From the NCBI RefSeq assembly GCF_900639985.1, contig NZ_CAAAIM010000002.1, positions 248,001-312,000 on the forward strand: a stretch of 64,000 nt of DNA. The letters are read 5' to 3'. The notes under the pieces were generated by a model. The model had not been told where the DNA came from, ran no database searches, and was given only the letters and a program-made list of their open reading frames with translations. Positions 9,709-18,848 of the stretch are shown in pieces. The number at the start of each line of letters is the position of its first letter. Position 1 is the first letter of the stretch. The translations under genes and the position numbers were made by a program. This DNA comes from Legionella rowbothamii. Lineage in GTDB: Bacteria; Pseudomonadota; Gammaproteobacteria; Legionellales; Legionellaceae.

Positions 9709-10380
9709 TTATTGATACAGTGTCGGATCACTGACACTGGCTCCAGCAAAACCCCGTTTTCTAAACGTGCAACTATCGCAACTCCCACAGGCCTTACCGT
9801 CATCATCTGCTTGATAACAGGAAACTGTCAAACTGTAATCCACACCTAATCCCAAGCCTAACTCAATAGTTTTAATTTTACTTAAATGTTGTAAGGGTGC
9901 GTGGATAGTAAATGGGTCACCGCTTATCCCAGCTTTAGTTGCTAAATTAGCTAAAGCTTGAAAACCGGCGATAAATTCAGGTCGGCAATCGGGATAATGA
10001 GAATAGTCTATGGAGCTTGCGCCAATGTAAATATCTCGAGCGCCAATTGACTCGGCAAAGCCTAAAGCCATTGACAAGAAAATAGTATTGCGCGCTGGGA
10101 CATAGGTAACCGGAATTTCTGAACTTTCTTGAAAGTCGGGAACCTCGAGCGAGGAATCGGTTAAGGCGGAATTACGAAATAATTGCGTGTCTAAGTTAAC
10201 AATTTTATGGCTTGCCACTTGATAATGTTGTGCGATACGCGCTGCAGCGAGCAGTTCAGCGGTATGTCTTTGTCCATAGGAAAAACTCAGGGCATGACAT
10301 TCAAAAGATTGGGATTTGGCCAGGGCAAGGCAAGTGGTAGAATCCAAGCCACCTGATAATAGTACAACCGCTTTTTTCAT
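9709..10380 (-). CDS. queC: 7-cyano-7-deazaguanine synthase QueC
   Basis: Makes preQ0 from 7-carboxy-7-deazaguanine using ATP and ammonia, in the pathway to queuosine in tRNA. The PP-loop ATP-binding motif [11 protein letters not shown] is at the N-terminus, and the C-terminal zinc site is [18 protein letters not shown] chose the ATG at 10380, which gives 223 residues starting [11 protein letters not shown]; an in-frame ATG at 10428 would add 16 residues not expected in the family. The ribosome binding site is weak. The possible VUT transporter at 2416-3696 would relate to the same pathway. Confidence 0.95.
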   Translation of the reverse strand: MKKAVVLLSGGLDSTTCLALAKSQSFECHALSFSYGQRHTAELLAAARIAQHYQVASHKIVNLDTQLFRNSALTDSSLEVPDFQESSEIPVTYVPARNTIFLSMALGFAESIGARDIYIGASSIDYSHYPDCRPEFIAGFQALANLATKAGISGDPFTIHAPLQHLSKIKTIELGLGLGVDYSLTVSCYQADDDGKACGSCDSCTFRKRGFAGASVSDPTLYQ

Positions 10381-10517
10381 AATTAAGCATTCTCGAACAG
10401 ATTGAGTAATTGCCAGTAATTTTACCATAATTCACAAAAATCGGTTGACTTTTCTGACGGCTTTGCCGGTTTTATCCCTAATCTATGAAAGATATCGCAA
10501 ATTTTGGTATCAAATGT

Positions 10518-10532
10518 GTAAATCGACGTAAG
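10518..10532 (+). promoter_or_regulatory. CpxR-like box upstream of the 619-aa membrane protein
   Basis: GTAAA-TCGAC-GTAAG matches the CpxR consensus GTAAA-N5-GTAAA at nine of ten positions. It lies about 120 bases before the start at 10655. In Legionella CpxR regulates Dot/Icm components and several effectors. A single match by eye is only suggestive. Confidence 0.35.
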
Positions 10533-10654
10533 ATTCGCTTGTTACCAAAATGATTGCTATGTTATAAAAAAGAGCATACTTATTTTTTTTCCTACTATTA
10601 TTATTAAAAGAAAGAATGAGTCGCCAGTAATTTCTCAACTCTAGAGGTGACATT

Positions 10655-12514
10655 ATGACAACAAGCAGCGGAATTCTTCAATCTTATCTTATCGATTCGC
10701 TTAATGCGAAGACTAAGCTACGCCATGAAGAATTGCTGAAACGTCATAAAGAAGAATTACTTAAAAAGAACCTCTCTTCTGTCGATGGTGGTTTTCTTAC
10801 CCCCTTAAATTTTCATGCTGGTATTTTAGCGGATACTGATGAAATTTTGATTTTGTACATGAGCCCCGAGCAAAAAGCTCAGCGAACCTATGATTTGCAA
10901 ATAGCTTATTTATTGTTACTCGCACAAAAAGAGTATGAGTTATTGCATCAAAAAACCGAAAATAAAGCCGATTATAACGATAAGATCAAACGATGTGAAA
11001 AGATGTTGGATAAACTCAATCCATCTTGGCAAGAGTGCATCGATAAAGCACCTGAGCAAGCATATTTTACTGATGGCAAGCCCATCAAATACTTAGGTAT
11101 TGCTCTGGGTGAGGAATTTGCTCAGCAATTAGTGGATTCTGGAAAATGCAAAACGATTAGAGAATATGTAGGGGCTTTAAACGGCAAGCGTTTGTACTGG
11201 GTATGGGGCTCATCATTTTTAAAAACCATGCTGAGTTTGGTGCCAGAAGGTTTTCGTAATGCAGAGCAAGCTGGAGATATAGTTAAAATTCCTGATCCTT
11301 ATACGGGCTGCTTAAGTTGGGGCTTATATTATTTCCGTTTCTCAATGAATTTCTTCTTATTACTTAAACATACGGTTCAGCATCCATGGATGAGCCAAGA
11401 CGAAATTGATGAGGGTTGGTTTAATCGTTTTAGCACTCAATGGACGCAACGTAAATTTACTTTATTGAATGACTCGCTTTGGGCAACTGCGAATTTACTG
11501 TGCTTCTTTTGGTTGACTGGCAAAGGCATATTGGGAACTGCGGGAGATGCGTTAACTGTTGCCTTGTTATTATTCGATACGAGCGTAGCTCTTTGGGATT
11601 TTTCAGAGCAGCAATCTTTACATAAGGCACAAATCCAACAATATGAACATGATATAAAGCAATTAAACACAGAAATAAACGCATTAACTGGCGATGATGA
11701 AGAAAGTAAAGCCCAAAAATTAAAATTGGAAATGCAAAAAAATGCTTTGGAGCGTGAGAACAAACAATGCATTACTAATTGGACGCTGCAAAAAATAGGT
11801 TTATACACCAATATTGCTTATGCTGCGGGTTTAATGGCTGCTTTTGTGGTGATGACGATGCCTTTTGTACCTATTGCTGCTGGTTTGGCTTCTACACTGG
11901 GCGTGGTTGGCGCAGTAGTTTGTTTTGCAATGACGGTTATAAACAATGCCATTCAAAGTGGTATCGAAATCCATAAAACTAAGTCTGCTTTACAGGATAA
12001 TGAAGACGATTTTATGGCACAGGTAGATTTATTGAAGAAACAAGTATTTCTTAAAAAACCACAATTGCCTGATAATGCAAAGAAATTATTGTTTTTGGAA
12101 ATAAAACGACTGGATGCAAAAACAGAGCACCAACAACAAACGGTTAGCTTGCAGATAGCACATTTAATTCGTTCCATCACACTCGAAGCATTTATACCCG
12201 CAGCAATTTTTTCTTGTCTGGTATTTATGCCACTGGGGATTGGTTTAGGTGCGCTTGCAGGGGGGCTTGCTTTGGCGATGGCCTCTAATTTGTTAATTAA
12301 TGCCTCATTTACCCCAGATGAGAAAATGTTGGATGTACAACCTTTTGATTTAAAAGAATATGATGAATTCTGTCACCTTCTTCAGGATGATAAGTCATCT
12401 AAGGATTATCATGCATTTTTTAAAAGTAAAGGGACTGCTTTAAAGCATGAGCCTCAATCGTTAACCGCTAAAGATGATGCTTTTTTTGAAGGGGAAATTC
12501 GCCCTGTGCTCTAA
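10655..12514 (+). CDS. Large membrane/coiled-coil protein, 619 aa (paralogue of the gene at 50863)
   Basis: No known function. The ATG has a GAGGTGA ribosome binding site. Residues 20-45 are a charged Lys/Glu/Leu helix. A conserved-looking block around 225-310 (FRFSMNFFLLLKHTVQHPW, then WATANLLCFFWL and a second hydrophobic helix) precedes a coiled coil at about 320-375. Then come two long hydrophobic regions (about 385-435 and 505-550) and an acidic C-terminus. The 225-330 block is clearly similar to residues ~205-310 of the 435-residue protein at 50863. A possible CpxR box lies upstream and a hairpin downstream. Membrane-targeted effector or inner-membrane protein; undetermined. Confidence 0.75.
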   Translation: MTTSSGILQSYLIDSLNAKTKLRHEELLKRHKEELLKKNLSSVDGGFLTPLNFHAGILADTDEILILYMSPEQKAQRTYDLQIAYLLLLAQKEYELLHQKTENKADYNDKIKRCEKMLDKLNPSWQECIDKAPEQAYFTDGKPIKYLGIALGEEFAQQLVDSGKCKTIREYVGALNGKRLYWVWGSSFLKTMLSLVPEGFRNAEQAGDIVKIPDPYTGCLSWGLYYFRFSMNFFLLLKHTVQHPWMSQDEIDEGWFNRFSTQWTQRKFTLLNDSLWATANLLCFFWLTGKGILGTAGDALTVALLLFDTSVALWDFSEQQSLHKAQIQQYEHDIKQLNTEINALTGDDEESKAQKLKLEMQKNALERENKQCITNWTLQKIGLYTNIAYAAGLMAAFVVMTMPFVPIAAGLASTLGVVGAVVCFAMTVINNAIQSGIEIHKTKSALQDNEDDFMAQVDLLKKQVFLKKPQLPDNAKKLLFLEIKRLDAKTEHQQQTVSLQIAHLIRSITLEAFIPAAIFSCLVFMPLGIGLGALAGGLALAMASNLLINASFTPDEKMLDVQPFDLKEYDEFCHLLQDDKSSKDYHAFFKSKGTALKHEPQSLTAKDDAFFEGEIRPVL

Positions 12515-12571
12515 TCTAGAAGTTGGAGGTTGGCCTCTGCGCCAAGCAGCTAGACCACACCAGAACTCAAT

Positions 12572-12590
12572 GTTGGGCCATGGGCCCAAC
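12572..12590. repeat. REP-like palindrome, probable terminator of the 619-aa gene
   Basis: Arms GTTGGGC and GCCCAAC with a 5-base loop, followed by CTACC. It is the reverse-orientation copy of the GTAGGyyGGGC family found at 3846 and 59723, about 60 bases after the stop codon at 12514. Confidence 0.6.
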
Positions 12591-12759
12591 CTACCTAAAG
12601 AGCATTGCCAAATTTTTTAACTCTAGATGTCAATATTTCACGCCTCTTGCCTAAAATTTTATCATTAATAATCATATGCTTAACTGGAATTAATAAAGGC
12701 TGGATTTCAGAAAAGTCTTATGTATAATTGTTGCATCAAGCTCTTTCGGAGGGTAAGCA

Positions 12760-13542
12760 ATGATAAAATCTAGCCTTTTCTGCTTGTTTTTTGTTTCCTT
12801 GAGCGTGAATGCCTCGGGTAGTTGCGATATGAGTGCCGGGCTTTCTGATTCCAATGTTTTAGCACTTAGTTCTCAACCTGGTTTTTGTCAAACCTATGGT
12901 TATGAAGCTGGCAAGCCGGAATGTACGCATTTATCTAAAGGTTCTTATCAAGCACGTCATCTTACCTTACACGGCCTATGGCCGAATCAGAATGCTTGCG
13001 GACAAAGTTATGGTTTTTGTGGCGTTTCTCAACACAACAATCATTGCGATTATGAGCCACTTGATTTATCTACTGACGTAGCTGAAAAATTACAAACATT
13101 GATGCCTAGTTATAAATATGGGAGTTGTTTGGAACGCCATGAGTGGAATAAGCATGGAAGCTGCCAGGCTTTAGCCGCGGATCAATACTTTGCCCTTGCT
13201 ATGCGATTGGCTACGGAGATGGATCAATCTGCCTTTGGAAGCTATATAACCGAAAATTCCGGTAAAACCGTAAGTCGGGTATCCTTACGCAAAATACTTG
13301 ATGATGTCTTGGGACGTAAAAACGCAGGGAAAGTCTATTTAGGATGTAAGCGAGGGATATTAGTCGATGTTTATATTGAACTTCCTGCATTAATTCCTGT
13401 AGATGAACCTTTAGAGTCGCTAATTGATAAAGCACCGAATTCTCATTACCATGATTCTTGTCCTGCAAACGTAAAAATTTCTGATTTCACCAAAGGCACT
13501 TTCCTGTCTTTGACAGGTGAAAAAAGCATGAATATAGCTTAG
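12760..13542 (+). CDS. srnA: Secreted ribonuclease T2, SrnA-like
   Basis: RNase T2 enzymes cleave single-stranded RNA through a 2',3'-cyclic phosphate. A signal peptide (MIKSSLFCLFFVSLSVNASG) implies export. Both conserved active-site segments are intact: LHGLWP with His71, and HEWNKHGSC with His132. Several cysteines could form disulfides. In L. pneumophila the T2 ribonuclease SrnA is exported by the type II system and promotes growth in amoebae; the symbol is given by analogy. Strong GGAGGG ribosome binding site; monocistronic. Confidence 0.9.
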   Translation: MIKSSLFCLFFVSLSVNASGSCDMSAGLSDSNVLALSSQPGFCQTYGYEAGKPECTHLSKGSYQARHLTLHGLWPNQNACGQSYGFCGVSQHNNHCDYEPLDLSTDVAEKLQTLMPSYKYGSCLERHEWNKHGSCQALAADQYFALAMRLATEMDQSAFGSYITENSGKTVSRVSLRKILDDVLGRKNAGKVYLGCKRGILVDVYIELPALIPVDEPLESLIDKAPNSHYHDSCPANVKISDFTKGTFLSLTGEKSMNIA

Positions 13543-13712
13543 CGCTTTAGGTATCCGCCATTCCCGCGGTATGGCGATTAACATGGCTTATATTAACTAT
13601 CTGTTACAAGAAAAAACAGTAACAAAATTCTGGACTTAAGCGAATTTACCGCCTTGCACATTGAGAGAACTTCCTCTAATGTAGAGGGATTATAAATCCA
13701 GGAATGATGATT

Positions 13713-14678
13713 ATGTTAAAGCAGTATGGTTCATTGATTTTAATGACTTTTTTATTGGCAGCTTGTGCCCATCATGGTGTTAAAAGAACCCCGGTGGCTG
13801 TTCAGCCAACTATTTATAAGAGTACAACCCAATATAAGCCGGTACCTGGTTTTTCTCAGGTTGAAGCTCAAGGGCAAATCAATATAACCTTGCATACGGG
13901 CTATCGGAAACCTCAAGTTGTTTTAAGAGGGGATCCTCGTGATTTAGAGCAGGTAAAGGTATTTGTATCATTCAATACACTTCACGTAGTTTTAGGCAAA
14001 GGATTCCCACATCATGGGACTGTACACGCCGATATTCAAGGACCCTATCTAGCTCGTTTTAGTTTTAAAGGAGAGGGAACAATTACTGGCAGTCAATTAC
14101 GCACTGGCTCATTGGATCTTTTTATCGCTAATACCGGGACCACAAGACTAGGAGGCTCTATAGGGTTGCATCAGCTAGTGGTAGCAGGTAATGGTTTCAC
14201 CGAAATTAGTGGTGTTAATAGTTCCGATGTAAAGATTACCTTCTTAGAAGGTTCACCCAAAGTTCAATTATCCGGCGTGGCAAATATCACTACTCTAAAC
14301 ATGAAAAGCCAGGCGTGGTTCAGCATGTACTGGCTTAAGAGTGATAGTTTGACCATTCGTGCCAAAGACAGAGCTCGCATCCAATTAGCAGGGACTGCGA
14401 ATCGTTTAGATGTTGAGCTATGGGGTAGGGCACATTTCAAAGGGCGTTATTTGCGCGCGCAGCGTAGTTTTGTAAGAACGCATGGTCATTCGATTGCAGA
14501 AGTTTCTTCCGTGAATCACCAGAGTACTCTAGCAACTGACGCAAGTGATATTTTTTACTATAATTTGCCTAATACTCGCGAAGACTTCATGGCATACGAT
14601 GGTTCCGTATTAGATATGCGTGAATGGGATCGGGTGAATCTACGTGACTTTGATCGCTATAACAAACAATTCCCATAA
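13713..14678 (+). CDS. Lipoprotein with GIN-type (DUF2807) beta-helix domain
   Basis: A lipobox (LLAAC, cysteine at about residue 18) follows an N-terminal hydrophobic stretch, so it should be a lipid-anchored envelope protein. The body resembles the putative auto-transporter adhesin head GIN domain: FSQVEAQGQINITLHTG, repeated beta strands, then several short S/T/G-rich turns. I prefer the ATG at 13713, 9 bases after an AGGA at 13700-13703, over the ATG at 13704, which directly abuts it. The C-terminal 40 residues are acidic and aromatic (DMREWDRVNLRDFDRY). Function unknown; possibly surface or periplasmic. Confidence 0.75.
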   Translation: MLKQYGSLILMTFLLAACAHHGVKRTPVAVQPTIYKSTTQYKPVPGFSQVEAQGQINITLHTGYRKPQVVLRGDPRDLEQVKVFVSFNTLHVVLGKGFPHHGTVHADIQGPYLARFSFKGEGTITGSQLRTGSLDLFIANTGTTRLGGSIGLHQLVVAGNGFTEISGVNSSDVKITFLEGSPKVQLSGVANITTLNMKSQAWFSMYWLKSDSLTIRAKDRARIQLAGTANRLDVELWGRAHFKGRYLRAQRSFVRTHGHSIAEVSSVNHQSTLATDASDIFYYNLPNTREDFMAYDGSVLDMREWDRVNLRDFDRYNKQFP

Positions 14679-14703
14679 CTATTACCCTCTCAATATTCTC
14701 AAA

Positions 14704-14726
14704 ATACCGCGGTTTGACCGCGGTAT
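14704..14726. terminator. ACCGCGGT-type palindromic terminator
   Basis: Perfect 10-bp stem ATACCGCGGT/ACCGCGGTAT with a 3-base loop, 26 bases after the lipoprotein stop. The core TACCGCGGT recurs at 33645 and 44804, so this is one member of a dispersed palindrome family. Confidence 0.75.
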
Positions 14727-14826
14727 CGATAAGCTCGGAGTTTCAAGCAAGATATTGTGGGGTCTCACGGAAATTCGAAGGCTCTAATAAGAGGCATGGC
14801 ATATTGGCGCCCCTTAAGGACGGTCG

Positions 14827-15609
14827 TTATTTCTCATTAACACAGGCAACGATTTCCCTAAGATCATTATCCAAGGGTAACACATGTGCCGAATTTGCCA
14901 GCCAATGTATGGAAACATTAGGCAAATCCTGAAATAAACGTTCTATTGCTTCCGAAGGCACAACCGCGTCATGAGCGCCTAAAAAAAGATCTACAGGGGT
15001 GGTGGGCGGGGTCCATTGATGTTGCAAAACCAAATTAAACATTTCTTCAATAGCCGCAAGCGGCAACCGTTTATAAGAGATTTCAGCCTGGGCGTTGCTA
15101 AGTAGATTACCTGCAGCACCCCGCAATTCTTTAAAGCCTAAACTTTGTAAGAAAGCGGCTAGTTTTAGATTAGAACTTACATTCATCTTAAGTTTTAAGG
15201 CCGGAGCCAAAAGAAACATATGATTAAAGGTGAATCGTTCACTTAACTTGCATGCAAGTAAACCACCGAGAGAGAATCCCATTACATCAACTTTTTTGTA
15301 GGTTTTGAATAATTCTTCACAGGCACTCGTTGCTTCCGCAATCCAATCCGCCGAGGTTATTTTGGAAAATGCCTCAATACTTTTGCCATGGCCAGGAAGG
15401 AGTGGACACATAACCGCATCATAATTTTTTAATTGGGGGATGAGCAGTCTATATACTGCTGGAGTTGATGAAAATCCATGCAAGAGCAGAAGGGCTCGTT
15501 CCTTTTGCTCGCTGTGATGATATACTGATTTAATAAGAGAAAAATCTTCTTCTTTTAAATCATCTACTTGTTTCCCCTGGCGAAAATAGCGAAAATCGTT
15601 TTTATTCAT
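14827..15609 (-). CDS. Alpha/beta hydrolase, monoglyceride lipase/carboxylesterase type
   Basis: A 260-residue serine hydrolase. It has the oxyanion motif LLLHGFSSTP (residues ~41-50), the nucleophile elbow GFSLGG, an Asp in LGAHDAVVP and a C-terminal His in NSAHVLP. This is the usual layout of short carboxylesterases and monoacylglycerol lipases. There is no signal peptide, so it is probably cytosolic. The ATG at 15609 has a GAAGG ribosome binding site. Convergent with the lipoprotein gene and divergent from the gene at 15801. Substrate not predictable. Confidence 0.88.
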   Translation of the reverse strand: MNKNDFRYFRQGKQVDDLKEEDFSLIKSVYHHSEQKERALLLLHGFSSTPAVYRLLIPQLKNYDAVMCPLLPGHGKSIEAFSKITSADWIAEATSACEELFKTYKKVDVMGFSLGGLLACKLSERFTFNHMFLLAPALKLKMNVSSNLKLAAFLQSLGFKELRGAAGNLLSNAQAEISYKRLPLAAIEEMFNLVLQHQWTPPTTPVDLFLGAHDAVVPSEAIERLFQDLPNVSIHWLANSAHVLPLDNDLREIVACVNEK

Positions 15610-15665
15610 AGAGCCTTCATTGCAAAATTAATGTAAAAATAGGTCTGAAGAATTTATCAAACGGC

Positions 15666-15691
15666 TAATATTGATATTATCTACAATATTA
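15666..15691. promoter_or_regulatory. AT-rich inverted repeat in a divergent promoter region
   Basis: TAATATTG, 10 bases, CAATATTA: a perfect 8-bp inverted repeat between the divergent starts at 15609 and 15801. Possible operator for one or both genes. No matching regulator is adjacent. Confidence 0.35.
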
Positions 15692-15800
15692 ATAGTAGTC
15701 AAAAATGAAAGAGGAAAAGCTATATCTTATAGGTGGCTGATACATTGTTGCGCAGTGTGTGCTATCTTTATATTAAGGCGGTTTACCGAGGGTGGATGAG

Positions 15801-16937
15801 ATGGGTATTGGTAAAGACGAAATTTCGAAAAAAGAGGATGAAGCTCTAGAATCTGCACGTCAGATGTTTGAGGAAGCTGAGGCAGAGGTTGAGGAAAATG
15901 AAACCTTCGAAGCCATGAACAATATGTTTGAACAAGCAGAAAAAGAAGCAGCGGAAAAGGCAGCACAAGAAGAAGATGATGCCAATCTTGAAGCTGTAGC
16001 GAATATGTTTGAGCAGGCTGAAGAAGAGGCGGCGGCTAAAGAAACAGCCGAAGAGGCTGAGAGAAATGCTCCGGTTGAAGATTCTGGAGAAGATGAAGAA
16101 CAGGCTGCCACCAACGAAGACTCCCCCGTTCCTAAGCCTGCGGCAGATGATGACAAAAAGAAAAAGCATAAAGACCCGATGATGGAGCTCGTAGATGAGC
16201 TGAATAATTTTGTTGCATCGGTGAATGCACAGATTACTGATTTTGTTAAAGACAAAGGTAAAGAGGCATGGGATAAATTGAATGACACCGAGCCTATGAA
16301 AACCTTGAATGGTGCAATGAGCGAATTAGGCCAGTTTGCCAAGGATAAAGTTGGTGAGCAAGTGGATAAGATCGCTGATTCCAAAGAAGTAAATGATGCA
16401 AAGGATTTCGTTAAAGGCCTGCAAGATACAGTTAATAGTGCTTTTTCCCAATTGATGAACATGGCTGCAAACTCCATTGCGAGCGCAGTTAAGGGTATGA
16501 CCTCCTCAGGTCCATCTACTTCTCCGAATCCATCCACTGATCCGGAGCCCTCTCCTCAAGCACAAGCGCCAGAGGATACGGCAGATGATACTTTTGCTAA
16601 CGATGGTATTGACGAACTAGATGAGGTAAATGCTGAACCTGAACTTGCGGATGAAGACGACGCTATTTTAGAGGCCGTCGGAAAAATGTTTAATGACGCT
16701 GAAGCCGAAGTTGAAGATAATGAGACGTTAGAAGCTGTAGGCAAAATGTTTAATGACGCCGATGCGAGCGCAGATATGAGCACCCCAGGGGACTCATTAA
16801 CCAGTACAACTGATGAGCCTATGAAAGCATTATCTGACTCAATGGGTGATATGAAGGGTGCAGATAGCAATGCTGCTCCAGAGCTAGATTCTGATTTGAC
16901 CGAAGAAGTTTCCTCAGGTTTGTCAAATGCGATGTAA
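15801..16937 (+). CDS. Acidic repeat protein sharing a domain with the adjacent J-domain protein
   Basis: A 378-residue, highly acidic protein of unknown function. Three ~20-residue repeats (LEAVANMFEQAEEEA type) are near the N-terminus and two more (LEAVGKMFNDAEAEVED type) near the C-terminus. Between them, residues ~124-233 (from KDPMMELVDELNNF, through ITDFVKDKGKEAWDKL, to MAANSIASAVKGM) match a block in the convergent J-domain protein. There is no signal peptide or membrane span. I start at the ATG at 15801, 8 bases after GAGGG; an in-frame GTG at 15792 is less well placed. The tail LTEEVSSGL has the Glu/Ser-rich look of Dot/Icm signals. Candidate effector. Confidence 0.75.
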   Translation: MGIGKDEISKKEDEALESARQMFEEAEAEVEENETFEAMNNMFEQAEKEAAEKAAQEEDDANLEAVANMFEQAEEEAAAKETAEEAERNAPVEDSGEDEEQAATNEDSPVPKPAADDDKKKKHKDPMMELVDELNNFVASVNAQITDFVKDKGKEAWDKLNDTEPMKTLNGAMSELGQFAKDKVGEQVDKIADSKEVNDAKDFVKGLQDTVNSAFSQLMNMAANSIASAVKGMTSSGPSTSPNPSTDPEPSPQAQAPEDTADDTFANDGIDELDEVNAEPELADEDDAILEAVGKMFNDAEAEVEDNETLEAVGKMFNDADASADMSTPGDSLTSTTDEPMKALSDSMGDMKGADSNAAPELDSDLTEEVSSGLSNAM

Positions 16938-16979
16938 TGGTTTGTTTTAACTAAAAATCGCGCAAAACAAGTTTAAGCT

Positions 16980-17000
16980 AAGGGGATATTCTATCCCCTT
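16980..17000. terminator. Hairpin terminator of the acidic repeat gene
   Basis: Perfect 9-bp stem AAGGGGATA/TATCCCCTT with a 3-base loop, followed by a short T-rich run, 42 bases after the stop at 16937. It can also serve the convergent gene ending at 17121. Confidence 0.8.
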
Positions 17001-17120
17001 TTATATTATGTGGTTAATTCGATGTCTACGAGGAGCCTGACTTTTCAAAAGAAGTTATGAGGGTAGTTAATAAAATGCCTCCGTACAGCGTAATGTATGT
17101 GGGATACGCAACAAAGCCCC

Positions 17121-18587
17121 CTAGGATTTAGTGGGGCCTGTGTGTACATTTGGTGCATCTGGTGATGGGCCAGGTGCTGTTAGCATGTTATTCTGAACAA
17201 TGCTTCCCTTGGGATCTGCATTATTTATTCTTGATTCGGCAACAAGATTGGTTGTTGCTCCATCTGAGGGTGCCTGTAGTTCAGGTGGGGCTGTTTCTTT
17301 TTTCGTTTTTGGCGTTACTGCATTATGTACACCAGAAGCAATAGCATTGGCTGCTGAATTCATCGCTTGTGAAAAAGCATCACCAATTTTTTCTTTCAGT
17401 GCTGAAACTTTGTCTTTTGCTGAGCTTAATGCGTTTGCTGCCTCTGAATCACTTAATTTATCCCAAGCCTCACCTGCTTTATCCTTAGTAAATTGCTTTG
17501 CCTCATCAAGAGCACCAGCTAATGTTTTCATCGGGCCGGTATTTTTTAGCTTATCCCAAGCATCATTAGCTTTATCTTTGAAAAAATCGGTAATTTGTTG
17601 ATTAGTCTGTTTGACAAAATCATTAAGCTCATCAACCAATTCCATTAATGGATCTTTTCTATTTTTCTTCTTATCTTTATCTTCCTCTTTTGGCGGGCCA
17701 ATACGCTCTTCTGTATTTGCATTACCTTTTTTTTCTTCTTTATCGTCCTTCGCTCCTGCGGCCTTCTCTGCGGCAATTTGTTTATCCCATTGTTGAGAAA
17801 GCTCTAAATGTTTTTGGTCATTTGCTTGGCACGTCTGCACATAGTCATTATAGGCTTTATCCTTAGCCGCAGAATTTTCACTTTGGCTTTTCTGGAATTC
17901 TTCAGAATTCGCTGTGCTATCATTGGTGTATTGAGTGCTGATTTTTTCATGTTCGGCCTTGTATTCATCGTACGTCATGTCCTCTTCACCAGCCCACCGC
18001 TGCTGCAATTCCTCTATTTTTGCGTTATAATTTGTCTCAAGTTCGTCTCGTTTACTCTCATATTTACCCTGAGCTTCTTTATATTGTTGATCTAGCTGAG
18101 CATATTTTTCGTCAAGCACCTCGGCAGCAAACGTATTTGCCGCATTATGCGCTTTAGTCGCTTCATCGAACTCATCACTGGTAAGTGTTGCAGACTCATC
18201 TGCGGCAAACTTATCTTTTAATTTTTTTATCACTTGATCATACTGGTCTTGAGGGGTTAGAGTCGCCTCCTGGACTGCTTCAGGCTTCTCCATTGGCCCA
18301 TCAGTAATTGCTAGGGGCGCAGATGAAGTGTTTTCAAGGGGGCCTGGATTCGCTTTTTCTAATTTTTCCAATTCTGTCTTTATAGAATCTCGTGCATTAT
18401 TAAGCTTTTGCGTTGCTTCGGTAGCTTGTTGATGCTCATCTAGATTTCGATCTGGATGTATTTCACGCGATATCTCTCTCCAGGCTTTGTTTACGGCCGC
18501 GAGATCGGCATCTGGACCTACACCTAACATCGCACGGGGATCATTAGGATCTGCCTTATTTATCTGCTCTATTTTTGGATTTGCCAT
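17121..18587 (-). CDS. J-domain protein with long coiled coil and shared C-terminal domain
   Basis: A 488-residue protein. A DnaJ-type J-domain lies at about residues 15-70 with the HPD motif at 44-46 (REIHPDR); J-domains stimulate the ATPase of Hsp70 chaperones. A charged Ala/Glu/Lys/Gln coiled coil (about 125-300) follows, then the domain shared with the convergent neighbour (about 312-422, from KDPLMELVDELNDF) and a disordered Pro/Asn-rich tail. There are no Gly/Phe or zinc-finger regions, so this is not DnaJ itself. The start MANPKIEQ at 18587 has a GGGAAGGAA ribosome binding site; 30 extra in-frame codons upstream are ignored. A bacterial co-chaperone or an effector that recruits host Hsp70 are both possible. 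Confidence 0.82.
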   Translation of the reverse strand: MANPKIEQINKADPNDPRAMLGVGPDADLAAVNKAWREISREIHPDRNLDEHQQATEATQKLNNARDSIKTELEKLEKANPGPLENTSSAPLAITDGPMEKPEAVQEATLTPQDQYDQVIKKLKDKFAADESATLTSDEFDEATKAHNAANTFAAEVLDEKYAQLDQQYKEAQGKYESKRDELETNYNAKIEELQQRWAGEEDMTYDEYKAEHEKISTQYTNDSTANSEEFQKSQSENSAAKDKAYNDYVQTCQANDQKHLELSQQWDKQIAAEKAAGAKDDKEEKKGNANTEERIGPPKEEDKDKKKNRKDPLMELVDELNDFVKQTNQQITDFFKDKANDAWDKLKNTGPMKTLAGALDEAKQFTKDKAGEAWDKLSDSEAANALSSAKDKVSALKEKIGDAFSQAMNSAANAIASGVHNAVTPKTKKETAPPELQAPSDGATTNLVAESRINNADPKGSIVQNNMLTAPGPSPDAPNVHTGPTKS

Positions 18588-18814
18588 CTTAATTTCCTTC
18601 CCAATAACAGTACTTATTTTAAGTATTATTATCATTAATATAAGTGTAGAATATATTTTTTCTCTTGTAAGGCCCATTTGGCAAATAAATGGATCCCTGA
18701 AGTATAAATTGCGATTTGCTGCATGCGAATACCTGCTTTATTCTTTGTAAGCGGCTTCGCCCTGGCTTGATGGCTTAATTAAAAAATCGAACAAAACAAG
18801 AAGCTTATGGAGTC

Positions 18815-18834
18815 AAGGGGGGGATACCCCCTTT
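18815..18834. terminator. GC-rich hairpin after guaC
   Basis: A run of G followed by ATA and a run of C, giving an AAAGGGGG-type stem, about 15 bases beyond the guaC stop on the minus strand. The upstream 18588-18848 gap shows no gene. Confidence 0.55.
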
Positions 18835-18848
18835 AATATAGGATGGAT

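Noticed and set aside
14714..14932. Plus-strand 72-codon frame overlapping the hydrolase gene
   Set aside because: It begins inside a terminator hairpin and runs over the 3' end of the well-supported hydrolase gene. Protein-like features are absent.
15674..15693. PmrA box in the divergent region at 15.7 kb
   Set aside because: The AT-rich string has one TTAATATT on the minus strand, but the second half is off in sequence and spacing.
15860..16870. Long minus-strand Ser/Ala-rich frames opposite the acidic repeat gene
   Set aside because: They mirror the Glu/Ala codons of the plus strand. The ribosome binding site and domain homology favour the plus strand.
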